From the NCBI RefSeq assembly GCF_900143535.1, contig NZ_FRFA01000001.1:39552-103551 (forward strand): a stretch of DNA of 64,000 nt, in the 5' to 3' direction. The translations under genes and the position numbers were made by a program. The first letter of the stretch is position 1. Every line of letters begins with the position of its first letter. The notes beneath the pieces were generated by a model. That model did not search any database. It saw only the letters and a list, made by a program, of their open reading frames with translations, and was not told where the DNA came from. Below, piece after piece: positions 44,362 through 53,334 of this stretch. Origin of the DNA: Tateyamaria sp. Alg231-49. Lineage in GTDB: Bacteria > Pseudomonadota > Alphaproteobacteria > Rhodobacterales > Rhodobacteraceae.

Positions 44362-46635
44362 ATGTCAGATCAACCAAGTTTGCGGCAGGCCGCGCTCGAC
44401 TACCACGAATTTCCCAAGCCAGGAAAACTGGAAATCCGCGCAACCAAGCCGATGGCAAACGGGCGCGATCTGGCGCGGGCCTATTCTCCCGGTGTTGCTG
44501 AGGCTTGTCTGGAGATCAAGGATGACCCGGCAAATGCGTCCCGCTTTACGGCACGCGGCAATCTGGTGGGTGTGGTCAGCAACGGCTCCGCCGTCCTCGG
44601 TCTGGGCAATATCGGCGCGCTTGCTTCCAAACCGGTGATGGAGGGCAAAGCAGTCCTGTTTAAGAAATTCGCCTCGATTGACTGTTTCGACATCGAAGTG
44701 AACGAGACTGACCCTGAGAAACTCGCCGATATCGTCTGCGCGCTGGAACCCACCTTCGGAGCGATCAACCTTGAAGACATCAAGGCGCCTGACTGTTTCA
44801 TCGTGGAAAAACTGTGTCGTGAGCGCATGAACATCCCAGTGTTCCATGACGATCAACACGGAACTGCCATCGTGGTCGGGGCGGCAGTCAAAAATGCCCT
44901 GCACGTTGCCGGTAAAGCATTCGAGGACATCAAGATCGTTTCGACCGGCGGCGGGGCTGCTGGAATTGCCTGCCTGAACATGCTGCTGAAAATGGGTGTC
45001 AAACGTGAAAACGTCTGGCTGTGTGACATCCACGGTCTGGTCTTTGAGGGGCGCGAGGTGGATATGAATCCGGCCAAGGCAGCCTTTGCACAAGCGTCTG
45101 ACAAACGCACTCTGGACGACGTGATTGATGATGCCGATTTGTTTTTAGGCCTATCTGGCCCCGGCGTGTTGAAGCCGGAACATGTGGCCAAAATGGCAAA
45201 ACGCCCCATCATATTTGCACTTGCTAATCCGACGCCCGAAATCCTGCCTGATCTGTGCCGCGAGGTTGCCCCGGATGCGATCATCGCCACAGGTCGCAGC
45301 GATTTTCCCAATCAGGTCAACAACGTGCTCTGTTTTCCATTCATCTTCCGTGGAGCGCTGGATGTCGGGGCAACGACGATCAATGACGAAATGGAACTGG
45401 CCTGTATTGATGGAATCGCGGCCCTTGCCCGCGCGACCACCAGTGCCGAGGCAGCTGCCGCCTATCAGGGTGAACAACTGACTTTTGGTGCGGACTATCT
45501 GATTCCCAAACCGTTCGATCCCCGCCTTGTCGGCGTCGTCAGCTCTGCAGTGGCGCGCGCGGCTATGGAAACAGGCGTTGCCACCCGGCCGATAGAAGAT
45601 CTTGAGGCCTACAAGGTGAAATTGGATGGTTCTGTTTTCAAATCCGCACTTCTGATGCGCCCAGTTTTTGAGGCGGCACGTGCCAAGACGCGGCGCATCG
45701 TGTTTGCCGAGGGCGAGGATGAACGGGTGCTGCGCGCTGCGCAGGCCATGATCGAAGAGACCACCGAAACACCAATCCTCATCGGACGGCCCGAGGTGAT
45801 TGAGGCCCGGATTGAACGGGCTGGTCTGAACCTTGAACTGGGCAAGAATTTCGAACTGGTGAACCCGGAAAACGATCCCCGCTATCGCGACTATTGGGAA
45901 ACCTATCACGAATTGATGTGCCGCCGTGGTGTCTCACCAGACATCGCGCGCGCGGTTATGCGCACGAACACAACTGCCATCGGGGCTGTGATGGTCCACA
46001 GGGACGAGGCCGACTCGCTGATTTGCGGCACGTTTGGTGAATTCCGCTGGCACCTTAACTATGTCACACAGGTGCTGGGGCGCGAAGGGCACAACCCCGT
46101 TGGTGCGCTGTCGATGATGATCCTTGAAGACGGTCCGCTGTTTATCGCCGACACCCAGGTTCATCTGCATCCCGAACCCGACAAGATCGTGGAAATCGCC
46201 GTTGGCGCGGCCCGCCATGTCCGACGTTTTGGGATCGAACCGCGGATTGCGTTCTGCTCGCAATCCCAGTTTGGAAATCAAGGGGATGGCTCAGGTTGGC
46301 GTATGCGCGAGGCCGTACGTCTGCTCGACGCGCAAGGCCATGACTTCTGTTATGAGGGCGAAATGAACGTCGACACCGCCCTTGATCCGCAATTGCGTGC
46401 GCGCCAGTTCCCGGCCAACCGGATGGAAGGGGCGGCCAACGTTCTGGTCTTTGCCCATGCCGATGCGGCGTCGGGTGTGCGCAACATCCTGAAAATGAAG
46501 GGTGGGGGGCTCGAGGTTGGTCCGATCCTCATGGGCATGGGAAACCGGGTACATATCGTCAGCCCATCAATCACGGCACGCGGGTTGTTGAACATGTCGG
46601 CGGTGGCTGGCACGCCAGTGACGCACTACGGATAA
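44362..46635 (+). CDS. maeB: NADP-dependent malic enzyme with phosphotransacetylase-like tail
   Basis: A 757-residue fusion from the ATG at 44362 (strong GGGGGGGAA site; an upstream TTG was rejected). The malic domain (about 1-165) contains [12 protein letters not shown] and [10 protein letters not shown]. An NAD(P)-binding domain (about 170-390, [16 protein letters not shown]) follows. The C-terminal 330 residues (from about 430, [15 protein letters not shown]) are phosphotransacetylase-like, usually regulatory rather than catalytic. It converts malate to pyruvate with NADPH production and is typical of MaeB in alphaproteobacteria. The role with gluconeogenic and carboxylate growth fits the tct/tcu locus nearby. 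Confidence 0.95.
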   Translation: MSDQPSLRQAALDYHEFPKPGKLEIRATKPMANGRDLARAYSPGVAEACLEIKDDPANASRFTARGNLVGVVSNGSAVLGLGNIGALASKPVMEGKAVLFKKFASIDCFDIEVNETDPEKLADIVCALEPTFGAINLEDIKAPDCFIVEKLCRERMNIPVFHDDQHGTAIVVGAAVKNALHVAGKAFEDIKIVSTGGGAAGIACLNMLLKMGVKRENVWLCDIHGLVFEGREVDMNPAKAAFAQASDKRTLDDVIDDADLFLGLSGPGVLKPEHVAKMAKRPIIFALANPTPEILPDLCREVAPDAIIATGRSDFPNQVNNVLCFPFIFRGALDVGATTINDEMELACIDGIAALARATTSAEAAAAYQGEQLTFGADYLIPKPFDPRLVGVVSSAVARAAMETGVATRPIEDLEAYKVKLDGSVFKSALLMRPVFEAARAKTRRIVFAEGEDERVLRAAQAMIEETTETPILIGRPEVIEARIERAGLNLELGKNFELVNPENDPRYRDYWETYHELMCRRGVSPDIARAVMRTNTTAIGAVMVHRDEADSLICGTFGEFRWHLNYVTQVLGREGHNPVGALSMMILEDGPLFIADTQVHLHPEPDKIVEIAVGAARHVRRFGIEPRIAFCSQSQFGNQGDGSGWRMREAVRLLDAQGHDFCYEGEMNVDTALDPQLRARQFPANRMEGAANVLVFAHADAASGVRNILKMKGGGLEVGPILMGMGNRVHIVSPSITARGLLNMSAVAGTPVTHYG

Positions 46636-46801
46636 CGTGCTCTGGCAGGAGGGCGGGAATGACACCCAGCCCCCCTGTCGTGTTTTTGAAAATTGCCGCG
46701 GTGCCCGGGTGCAAACCTATCTTATCGCGCTATATCTAACGGTGTTGCTTCGATTTTGCGCCACCGAATACTGATTTAGAACCCTTCACGGAGAGTGACC
46801 A

Positions 46802-47059
46802 ATGACCCGGTTCATCCCACTTCTCATCGTCGTATTCGGCCTGTCTGCCTGCGCCCAAACGGTTGGCGAAATAGAAGGCACGTTTGTCTACAATGGCCAA
46901 AGCTACCGATCGGTTGAACGCCAGTTTGTTTCGAACGATCGCAGCTATTCGCGTCGGTACATATCCGTCGGAGCCCGAAGCGTGAGTTGTTCAGCGACGG
47001 ATGATCTAGATTGCAATGCCGCCATCCGTGAAACCCGCGATCGCCCGTTCGATCCGTAG
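46802..47059 (+). CDS. Small lipoprotein, 85 aa
   Basis: Signal peptide with lipobox FGLSAC; the mature part is about 68 residues with two further Cys (VSCSATDDLDC) and a GEIEGTFVYNGQSYRS start. It has an AGAGTG-type site before the ATG. No family recognised. It lies between maeB and prpE on the same strand but is probably separately expressed. Confidence 0.75.
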   Translation: MTRFIPLLIVVFGLSACAQTVGEIEGTFVYNGQSYRSVERQFVSNDRSYSRRYISVGARSVSCSATDDLDCNAAIRETRDRPFDP

Positions 47060-47154
47060 TGTAAATTTTGCACGACTGTTGGCGCTCACACCCCTTGCCC
47101 CTCCCCCCTAGGGGGGCGTAATCCTCAACCTTAGTAACGTCGGGGAGGAAGACC

Positions 47155-49047
47155 ATGGGCTATCGCGCGGAGTATGACAGCTGGAAAGCGGACCCGGAGG
47201 CGTGGTGGATGAATGCCGCGCAAGCGATCGACTGGGTAACCCCGCCAACCCAAGCGCTGTTTGATCGCGGCGACCACCTTTACGAATGGTTTGCTGACGC
47301 AGAGGTCAACACCTGCTGGAATGCCGTTGACCGGCATGTTGAAGCCGGGCGCGGTGAACAGGTTGCGATCATTTACGATAGCCCCATCACCGGCTCCGCC
47401 TCTAAAACGACGTATGCCGAATTGCAGACCCAAGTCGCGTCTTTGGCCGGTGCCTTGGCTGCCAAGGGCGTCGGGCTGGGTGATCGCGTCATTATCTACA
47501 TGCCGATGGTGCCCGAAGCCCTTGTGGCAATGCTGGCCTGCGCCCGTCTGGGCGCTGTGCATTCCGTGGTCTTTGGCGGTTTTGCCGCCAACGAATTGGC
47601 GGTGCGCATCGACGATTGCGCCCCCAAGGCGATCATTGCCGCCTCATGCGGGATCGAGCCGGGCCGCGTGGTGGCTTATAAACCCCTGCTGGACGGCGCC
47701 ATTGAACTGGCCGAGCACACTCCGGACGTTTGCGTGATCCTTCAAAGGGAACAAAGCCCCTGTGATCTTGGACCGCTGGACGTCGATTGGCATGATTTTC
47801 AGGCAGGCGTCGCACCGGCCCCTTGTGTTCCGGTTCCCGGCAATCATCCGGCTTATATCCTTTACACCTCTGGCACCACGGGCGCGCCCAAAGGCGTTGT
47901 CCGTCCCACCGCTGGCCATCTGGTCGCGCTCAATTGGACCATGAAGAATATCTATCAGGTCGATCCGGGCGAAGTGTTCTGGGCGGCTTCTGATGTCGGT
48001 TGGGTCGTTGGACACTCCTACATCTGTTATGCGCCGCTGATCCACGGCAACACGACGATTGTGTTCGAGGGTAAGCCCATCGGGACACCCGATGCCGGGA
48101 CATTTTGGCGCGTGATCGCTGAACATGACGTCAAATCTTTCTTTACGGCACCGACGGCGATCCGCGCGGTAAAACGCGAAGATCCCAAGGGCCTTGAGCT
48201 CAAAAAACATGACATCTCTGGCCTGCGTGCCTTGTATCTGGCAGGCGAGAGGGCCGATCCGGATACGATTGAGTGGGCGCAAAACCTGCTGGGCGTGCCA
48301 GTGTACGATCACTGGTGGCAAACCGAAACGGGTTACACCATCGCTGGAAACCCTGCCGGGCTTGAGGCTTTGCCGGTCAAAATCGGTTCCCCCACGGTCG
48401 CAATGCCGGGCTACGACGTTCAGATCCTCGATGAGGCCGGCCATCCTGTCAAAGCCGGTACGCTTGGCGCAATCGCCATCAAACTGCCGCTGCCCCCTGG
48501 CACCCTGCCGACGCTTTGGAACGCCGAGGCGCGGTTCAAGTCGTCCTACTTGAACGCCTTTCCCGGTTACTATGAGACTGGGGATGCCGGGATGATGGAT
48601 GAAGACGGGTACCTCTACATCATGGCGCGCACGGATGACGTCATTAACGTAGCAGGGCACCGTCTGAGCACGGGTGCCATGGAAGAGGTCCTTGCCGGGC
48701 ACCCGGACGTGGCCGAATGCGCCGTGGTTGGGGTGTCTGACCCGCTCAAAGGGCAGGCACCGCTTGGCCTTCTCTGTCTGACCAAGGGGGTGAACCGCCC
48801 CCATGATGAGATCCGCGCAGAATGTGTGAAGCGGGTACGCGAACAGATTGGGCCGGTGGCTGCGTTCAAGTTGGCGCTGGTTGTCGACCGTTTGCCCAAG
48901 ACCCGTTCAGGTAAAATCCTGCGCGCAACCGTAGTCAAGATTGCCGACAACGAAGCATTCAAGATGCCCGCAACCATTGATGATCCAGCTATTCTGGACG
49001 AGATCAGGGACGCGTTGCAAACCATTGGGTTGGCCAAGGGCGTTTGA
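47155..49047 (+). CDS. prpE: Propionyl-CoA synthetase
   Basis: A 630-residue acyl-adenylate-forming enzyme of the acetyl-CoA synthetase group, activating propionate (or acetate). The N-terminal MGYRAEYDSWKADPEAWW, the P-loop YTSGTTGAPKGVVRPTAGH, the WWQTETGYTI motif and the catalytic lysine in PKTRSGKILRATV are all present. The length and N-terminus match PrpE rather than AcsA. ATG preceded by GGGGAGG. A hairpin follows the gene. Confidence 0.93.
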   Translation: MGYRAEYDSWKADPEAWWMNAAQAIDWVTPPTQALFDRGDHLYEWFADAEVNTCWNAVDRHVEAGRGEQVAIIYDSPITGSASKTTYAELQTQVASLAGALAAKGVGLGDRVIIYMPMVPEALVAMLACARLGAVHSVVFGGFAANELAVRIDDCAPKAIIAASCGIEPGRVVAYKPLLDGAIELAEHTPDVCVILQREQSPCDLGPLDVDWHDFQAGVAPAPCVPVPGNHPAYILYTSGTTGAPKGVVRPTAGHLVALNWTMKNIYQVDPGEVFWAASDVGWVVGHSYICYAPLIHGNTTIVFEGKPIGTPDAGTFWRVIAEHDVKSFFTAPTAIRAVKREDPKGLELKKHDISGLRALYLAGERADPDTIEWAQNLLGVPVYDHWWQTETGYTIAGNPAGLEALPVKIGSPTVAMPGYDVQILDEAGHPVKAGTLGAIAIKLPLPPGTLPTLWNAEARFKSSYLNAFPGYYETGDAGMMDEDGYLYIMARTDDVINVAGHRLSTGAMEEVLAGHPDVAECAVVGVSDPLKGQAPLGLLCLTKGVNRPHDEIRAECVKRVREQIGPVAAFKLALVVDRLPKTRSGKILRATVVKIADNEAFKMPATIDDPAILDEIRDALQTIGLAKGV

Positions 49048-49350
49048 ATTAGAGCAGGGCCAAGCGATAGCTTAGCGCGAAACCCACGGCCGGGTGGGTT
49101 TCGCAGGCGTCGATTGAACCCATAATTTTCCCGAGTTTAAGAACCACACTGCGCATATCCGCAGTGGCACACGCCTTTGTGCGCCAGCCCCAATGATTTA
49201 AATCAATTTGCCACAAGATCGCCTTGGTTGTGCCGCCCTTGAGCCAAAACACCGAGCAATTTGGAGGGCGCTGGGTCGTACGTTCAACTGTGCGGGACTG
49301 TGGGGGTATTTGAGTTTTGTGATCGCGAATGGCGGTCAAAGGGAACGAAA
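49048..49350 (+). terminator. Region after prpE with two hairpins
   Basis: Just after the prpE stop, GCGAAACCCAC (49077-49087) pairs with GTGGGTTTCGC (49094-49104), a perfect 11-base stem likely to end prpE transcription although no U-run follows. A second stem CACTGCG (49147-49153) with CGCAGTG (49160-49166) lies further on. The rest of the 300 bases to the next gene presumably contains its promoter. Confidence 0.55.
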
Positions 49351-49965
49351 ATGAAAGTAGTCAAAACGCTCGCTGCCGCGACGATCATGGCATTTGTTAC
49401 CTTGACGGCTGCGCAAGCTGCCACCGTGATCAACCAAGCATCTGGGCTTGCCGACCCGGACACGCTGATTACCTTTGATGAAGGTGCGCTTGCAGACAGG
49501 ACATCTGTCTCGAACCAGTTCGATGGGGTCTCCTTTTCTGCAGGCATACAGATAAATACTTTTACTTATCCGTTTCCAAACGTACCCGGTCGGAACCTGA
49601 GAAATTTTTCCCCAATAGCAGGCACGTTTTCGATTTTCTTCGATGCCGATGTCACGGACGCGACATTCTCAATGATCACAAACACAGGAATATCGTCCTT
49701 TACTGCATTGCTGGACGGCGAAGAGGTTGAAACGTTCCGGGGCCTGACAAGGGTGAACTCGGCTTTGAATTTCTTTGGCTTTGCCGATATTCTGTTCGAC
49801 GAAATCCGCATAGCAGTCGGTGGTTTCAACTCTGCGATGTTGCTCGATAATCTCGCCTACAACGTTGAAATCCCGCCCACAGTGCCAATGCCAGCAAGTC
49901 TGCCACTGATGTTGGGTGGGCTGGGCGCCTTTGGTGTGATGAGGGCCCGGCGCAAGAACGCCTAA
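49351..49965 (+). CDS. Exported VPLPA-CTERM-type sorting protein
   Basis: ATG at 49351 with AAAGGGAACG upstream; 204 residues. A signal peptide ends at TAAQAA. The mature beta-rich domain is followed by a C-terminal sorting tail: VPMPASLPLMLGGLGAF, a hydrophobic helix, then the basic end RARRKNA. This is the VPLPA variant of PEP-CTERM, processed by an exosortase-type system usually linked to exopolysaccharide export. No exosortase gene is in the window. Confidence 0.85.
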   Translation: MKVVKTLAAATIMAFVTLTAAQAATVINQASGLADPDTLITFDEGALADRTSVSNQFDGVSFSAGIQINTFTYPFPNVPGRNLRNFSPIAGTFSIFFDADVTDATFSMITNTGISSFTALLDGEEVETFRGLTRVNSALNFFGFADILFDEIRIAVGGFNSAMLLDNLAYNVEIPPTVPMPASLPLMLGGLGAFGVMRARRKNA

Positions 49966-49987
49966 CGGCTTTAACCTCAGGCACGCA

Positions 49988-51349
49988 TTACGACAGAGGC
50001 AAAGCCACCTGTATCGCAGCACCCCCATTGTGATCCAAAATACGCAACCGCCCGCCGTGGTTTTCCGCGACCCTGAGCGCAATAGGCAGGCCCAGCCCTG
50101 AACCCGCTCCGCCTCCGGCCTGTGCAAAGCGGCTTATGGCGGCGAGACGTTTGTCGGCTGGAATGCCGACGCCATCGTCAATCACGTTCAGAACGGCCAT
50201 GCCGTCAATTGTCCTCAATGAAAGGGTAATGGTCGTCACGTCTGGACCACCGTGTGTTGTGGCGTTGGTTAACAAGTTGAGAATGGCCTCGTGCAACATC
50301 ACGGCCTCACCTCGCACAACGACCGGATCGTTGGGCAGGTCATAGACAAGTCTGGCGGCTCCGTCCCCGGCAGCGGTGATGTAAGTTGCACCGACTTGTT
50401 GGATCAGCGCGCTCAGGTCGAGGGGTTCACCGGACTGGCGCATGTCGGTCCCGCTTGCCCGTTCAAAGGACAACAGCTTGTTTGTGAGCGCGCTCGCCTC
50501 TCGGGCAGCCTGCACCAACTCAGCGCTGCGTTCCTGTGCTGCGTCGGGGTTGGGCGCGTTCTGTACAGCTTCGGCCAATGCCAACACACCGGCGACTGGA
50601 TTGCGTAGCTGATGCGCCGCGTTCGAGATGAACTCGTCCTTTGAACTGATCCGCCGCGATATCCGGTCGAGCAGGCTGTTGAGTGTTCGGACAAGGCCCT
50701 GGGCCTCGACCGGGACGGGCCGCTGGATTGGTTCCAGTTCGGTCGGGGTGCGTTTGGCGATTGCGCTTTCGAGGTCCACAAGTGGGCGCAGGCCCAACCC
50801 CACCCCGAACCAGACGACCACAGCGACGCAGAGAACCAGCAGGGCGATTACGCCAAAGGATCGGCTAAGCACGTCGCGCACAAAATAACTGCGCACCTGA
50901 GCACTTTGCCAAACAGTAATGTTGAACACGCCGGCAATGCCGCTAACCACGGTAACATCTTGGAACCGTAAGACACGGACGTCTTCGCCCTGATACCGCC
51001 CATCATAAAAGAACGGTTCGGTCAGGGTTTCGGACGCTTCGGGCGGCAGGATTGGCGGCGTTGAATAGCCCGTCACAAACACGCCGTCCGGGGCGTAGAC
51101 GTGATAGAACAGTTCACCCCCTGACGTGTCGTTGACCAGCGCCCGCGTTCCCGGGCTGAGTGCGTCACCATCCGACACAGCCACATCGCGCGAGATCGCG
51201 AGTGCCGCGGATAACAGACCACGATCAAAAATGTTTGCGGCGCGCTGGGTCGTATTGCGGAACTGCCATGCTGCAGCCACCAACGCGATCACCAACAGCG
51301 GCGTCAAGATGATCAGGATCAGGCGGGCGCGCAGGGAATTGAGTTTCAT
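49988..51349 (-). CDS. tctE: Sensor histidine kinase, TctE-like
   Basis: A 453-residue kinase from the ATG at 51349 (ATGA overlap with the regulator gene). Two transmembrane helices (about 11-31 and 155-175) enclose a periplasmic 2CSK-type sensor domain. HisKA carries the H-box FISNAAHQLRNPVAGV; the ATPase domain has NLLTNATTHGG, DDGVGIP and GSGLGLPIA. This is the architecture of TctE-type tricarboxylate sensors. It is encoded with the TctD-like regulator and divergent from tctC, so it likely senses the transported carboxylate and controls the transporter operon. The symbol is assigned by architecture and context. Confidence 0.88.
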   Translation of the reverse strand: MKLNSLRARLILIILTPLLVIALVAAAWQFRNTTQRAANIFDRGLLSAALAISRDVAVSDGDALSPGTRALVNDTSGGELFYHVYAPDGVFVTGYSTPPILPPEASETLTEPFFYDGRYQGEDVRVLRFQDVTVVSGIAGVFNITVWQSAQVRSYFVRDVLSRSFGVIALLVLCVAVVVWFGVGLGLRPLVDLESAIAKRTPTELEPIQRPVPVEAQGLVRTLNSLLDRISRRISSKDEFISNAAHQLRNPVAGVLALAEAVQNAPNPDAAQERSAELVQAAREASALTNKLLSFERASGTDMRQSGEPLDLSALIQQVGATYITAAGDGAARLVYDLPNDPVVVRGEAVMLHEAILNLLTNATTHGGPDVTTITLSLRTIDGMAVLNVIDDGVGIPADKRLAAISRFAQAGGGAGSGLGLPIALRVAENHGGRLRILDHNGGAAIQVALPLS

Positions 51350-52020
51350 GCCTCGTTCCCAACAAGCATTTGGTACCCAAGCCCGCGCCGGGTGCGGATT
51401 ATGATGCCATAGGGCTTCAGGCGGCCGCGCAACCGCGAGGCATAGACTTCGACCACCGTTTCTTCGGCATCCGCGCCCACGCCATAGACATGATCCAGAA
51501 CAAGGGACTTGGACACGGTGCGCCCTTCGGCCAGCAACAGGCACTCAAAAACAGACAACTCGCGCCGGGGGATGTCCAACTCAACCCCGTCCGAAAACAA
51601 CTGGCGCGCGCTGGCATCATAGTCCAGTGCCCCGATGCTGCGCAGATGTTGCTGGGGCACGATGCGGCGGCGCAGAAGGGCGCGCACCCGCGCCTCCAGC
51701 TCTGCCATCTCGAAGGGTTTGATCAGGTAGTCGTCCGCACCCGCATCCAAACCGCGCACCCGGTCGTCGGTATCGGCGCGCGCGGTCAACAGGATGACGG
51801 GCCGCGCATCGCCACGCTTGCGCATGTCCGACAGCAAGGTCAGACCGTCTGTGCCGGGTAGGTTGATGTCGAGAATGACCAGATCCGCGCCATCATCCTT
51901 CAGATAGGATTGCGCCGCACTGCCGTCATGCAGCGTGTTCACCGCATGCCCGGCATCCTCAAGGCGATAGCTGATACCCTTGGCGAGGCTGATGTTATCT
52001 TCGACCAGAGTGATGCGCAT
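51346..52020 (-). CDS. tctD: OmpR-family response regulator, TctD-like
   Basis: A 224-residue regulator from the ATG at 52020. Receiver domain: acidic pocket LVEDN, phospho-acceptor Asp in LVILDINLPGTDGL, and KPFE lysine motif. A winged-helix DNA-binding domain follows (about 125-220, RRELSVFECLLLAEG and RLRGRLKPYGIIIRTRRGLGY). It lies divergently about 140 bases from tctC, whose upstream region holds two hairpins. Confidence 0.9.
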   Translation of the reverse strand: MRITLVEDNISLAKGISYRLEDAGHAVNTLHDGSAAQSYLKDDGADLVILDINLPGTDGLTLLSDMRKRGDARPVILLTARADTDDRVRGLDAGADDYLIKPFEMAELEARVRALLRRRIVPQQHLRSIGALDYDASARQLFSDGVELDIPRRELSVFECLLLAEGRTVSKSLVLDHVYGVGADAEETVVEVYASRLRGRLKPYGIIIRTRRGLGYQMLVGNEA

Positions 52021-52082
52021 TCTATGTATTTTTGCCCCTGCAAGCCTAACGCAAGGTTCGCAGGTCAAGACAGGGACATCAA

Positions 52083-52139
52083 CAGGGGCGGACACCCCTG
52101 TACGATTCTATTCAAAGCCCCTTTGGGAGAAGGGGTTTT
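52083..52139 (+). promoter_or_regulatory. Leader with two hairpins before tctC, second terminator-like
   Basis: Between the divergent tctD and tctC genes. CAGGGG (52083-52088) pairs with CCCCTG (52095-52100). Then CCCCTT (52118-52123) pairs with AAGGGG (52130-52135), followed directly by TTTT (52136-52139), the shape of a small intrinsic terminator, 20 bases before the tctC ATG at 52159. If transcription starts upstream this could attenuate expression; alternatively the repeats are regulator sites. Confidence 0.5.
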
Positions 52140-52158
52140 ACATAACCGGGAGGAACAT

Positions 52159-53265
52159 ATGTCCACTTTCAAAACCACGCGTCGCGTGGCCATGAGCCTT
52201 ATGGCCACGGCAGCCGCAACATTCGCCACATCTGCATATGCGGGTGGCCATGGCATTGATCTGGAAGGCAAAACTGTTGAATGGATCATCCCATTCTCCG
52301 AAACTGGCGGATCGGCCAAATGGGCGAACTTCTACGCGCCTCTGCTGTCCGAAGCGCTGCCAGGCCAGCCCACAGTCGTTGTGAAATTCATGCCCGGTGC
52401 GGGTTCGACCAAAGGCGCGAACTTCTTTCAGGAACAGAAATATGAAGACGGAACGCTGATCTTCGGCTCGTCCGGCTCTACGCAGTTCCCTTTCCTGCTT
52501 GGCGATCCACGGGTCAAATTTGACTACGCCGACTGGAACGTTGTTCTGGCCTCCGGCACAGGTGGCGTTGCATATCTGCCGCCAGAGCTGGCAGAGAAAA
52601 TGGACGGCATGGATGCCTCCGGCCTTCAGGGCGAAGACTTCATCTACGGCAACCAAGGCGCCACCCGTCTGGACCTCGTGCCAACGCTGGCATGGGAAAT
52701 GCTGGGCCTGAATGTTGAGTCCGTCATGGGCATCAAAGGTCGCGGCGATGGCCGTCTGATGTTTGAACGCGGCGAAGCCAACATCGACTATCAGACATCC
52801 TCGTCTTATCTGTCCGGCGTCACTCCGCTGGTCGAGGCGGGCACAGCTGTGCCAATGATGACTTGGGGTGCGTTGGATGACGCTGGCGATATCGTGCGTG
52901 ACCCAACATTCCCTGACATCCCAACCTTCAAGGAAGTTTGTGATGCGACCCCTGCATGCGAAACATCCGGCGAAAAGTGGGATGCATGGAAAGCCTTCTT
53001 CATTGCCGGTTTCCCAGCGCAAAAGATGGTATTCCTGCCAAATGGCGCCAGCACCGATGCGATTGTGACGTACACAAAAGCCTTTGAAGACGTCAAAGCA
53101 CGCGCAGATTTCGCTGAAATCTCTGGCAAGCGTCTGGGCAAGTACCCACAAATGACTGGCGATGCCGCGGCGACAGCCAAGGCAAGTGCGACTCAAGTGT
53201 CGCCCGAAGCAAAAGAGTTCATCGTGAACTGGCTTCAGGAAAAGTACGGCGTGTCGCTGAACTAA
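52159..53265 (+). CDS. tctC: Tricarboxylate transporter solute-binding protein TctC
   Basis: A 368-residue periplasmic binding protein with signal peptide (ending TSAYAGG) and the TctC/Bug fold: VEWIIPFSETGGSAKWANF and VVVKFMPGAGSTKGANF near the N-terminus. The usual Bug pattern P-x-x-x-G-G is kept. ATG at 52159 after GGGAGG. It delivers the substrate to the TctAB membrane permease encoded next, beyond an internal terminator, which would leave the binding protein in excess. Confidence 0.92.
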   Translation: MSTFKTTRRVAMSLMATAAATFATSAYAGGHGIDLEGKTVEWIIPFSETGGSAKWANFYAPLLSEALPGQPTVVVKFMPGAGSTKGANFFQEQKYEDGTLIFGSSGSTQFPFLLGDPRVKFDYADWNVVLASGTGGVAYLPPELAEKMDGMDASGLQGEDFIYGNQGATRLDLVPTLAWEMLGLNVESVMGIKGRGDGRLMFERGEANIDYQTSSSYLSGVTPLVEAGTAVPMMTWGALDDAGDIVRDPTFPDIPTFKEVCDATPACETSGEKWDAWKAFFIAGFPAQKMVFLPNGASTDAIVTYTKAFEDVKARADFAEISGKRLGKYPQMTGDAAATAKASATQVSPEAKEFIVNWLQEKYGVSLN

Positions 53266-53280
53266 GCCTTTGCTTTTTGA

Positions 53281-53310
53281 ACACCCCGCTGGAAACGGCG
53301 GGGTGTTTTT
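53281..53310 (+). terminator. Intrinsic terminator between tctC and tctAB
   Basis: Perfect stem ACACCCCGC (53281-53289) with GCGGGGTGT (53298-53306), loop of eight, and TTTTT after (53306-53310). A strong, textbook-shaped terminator within the transport operon, giving differential expression of binding protein over permease. Confidence 0.85.
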
Positions 53311-53334
53311 CCAAGTAAAGGGGAGGGCGGCGTC

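Noticed and set aside
47644-48804. A 386-codon minus-strand frame inside prpE
   Set aside because: Antisense shadow of a well-conserved enzyme; no ribosome binding site or domain.
52138-53196. A 352-codon minus-strand frame over tctC
   Set aside because: Antisense shadow of the solute-binding protein gene.
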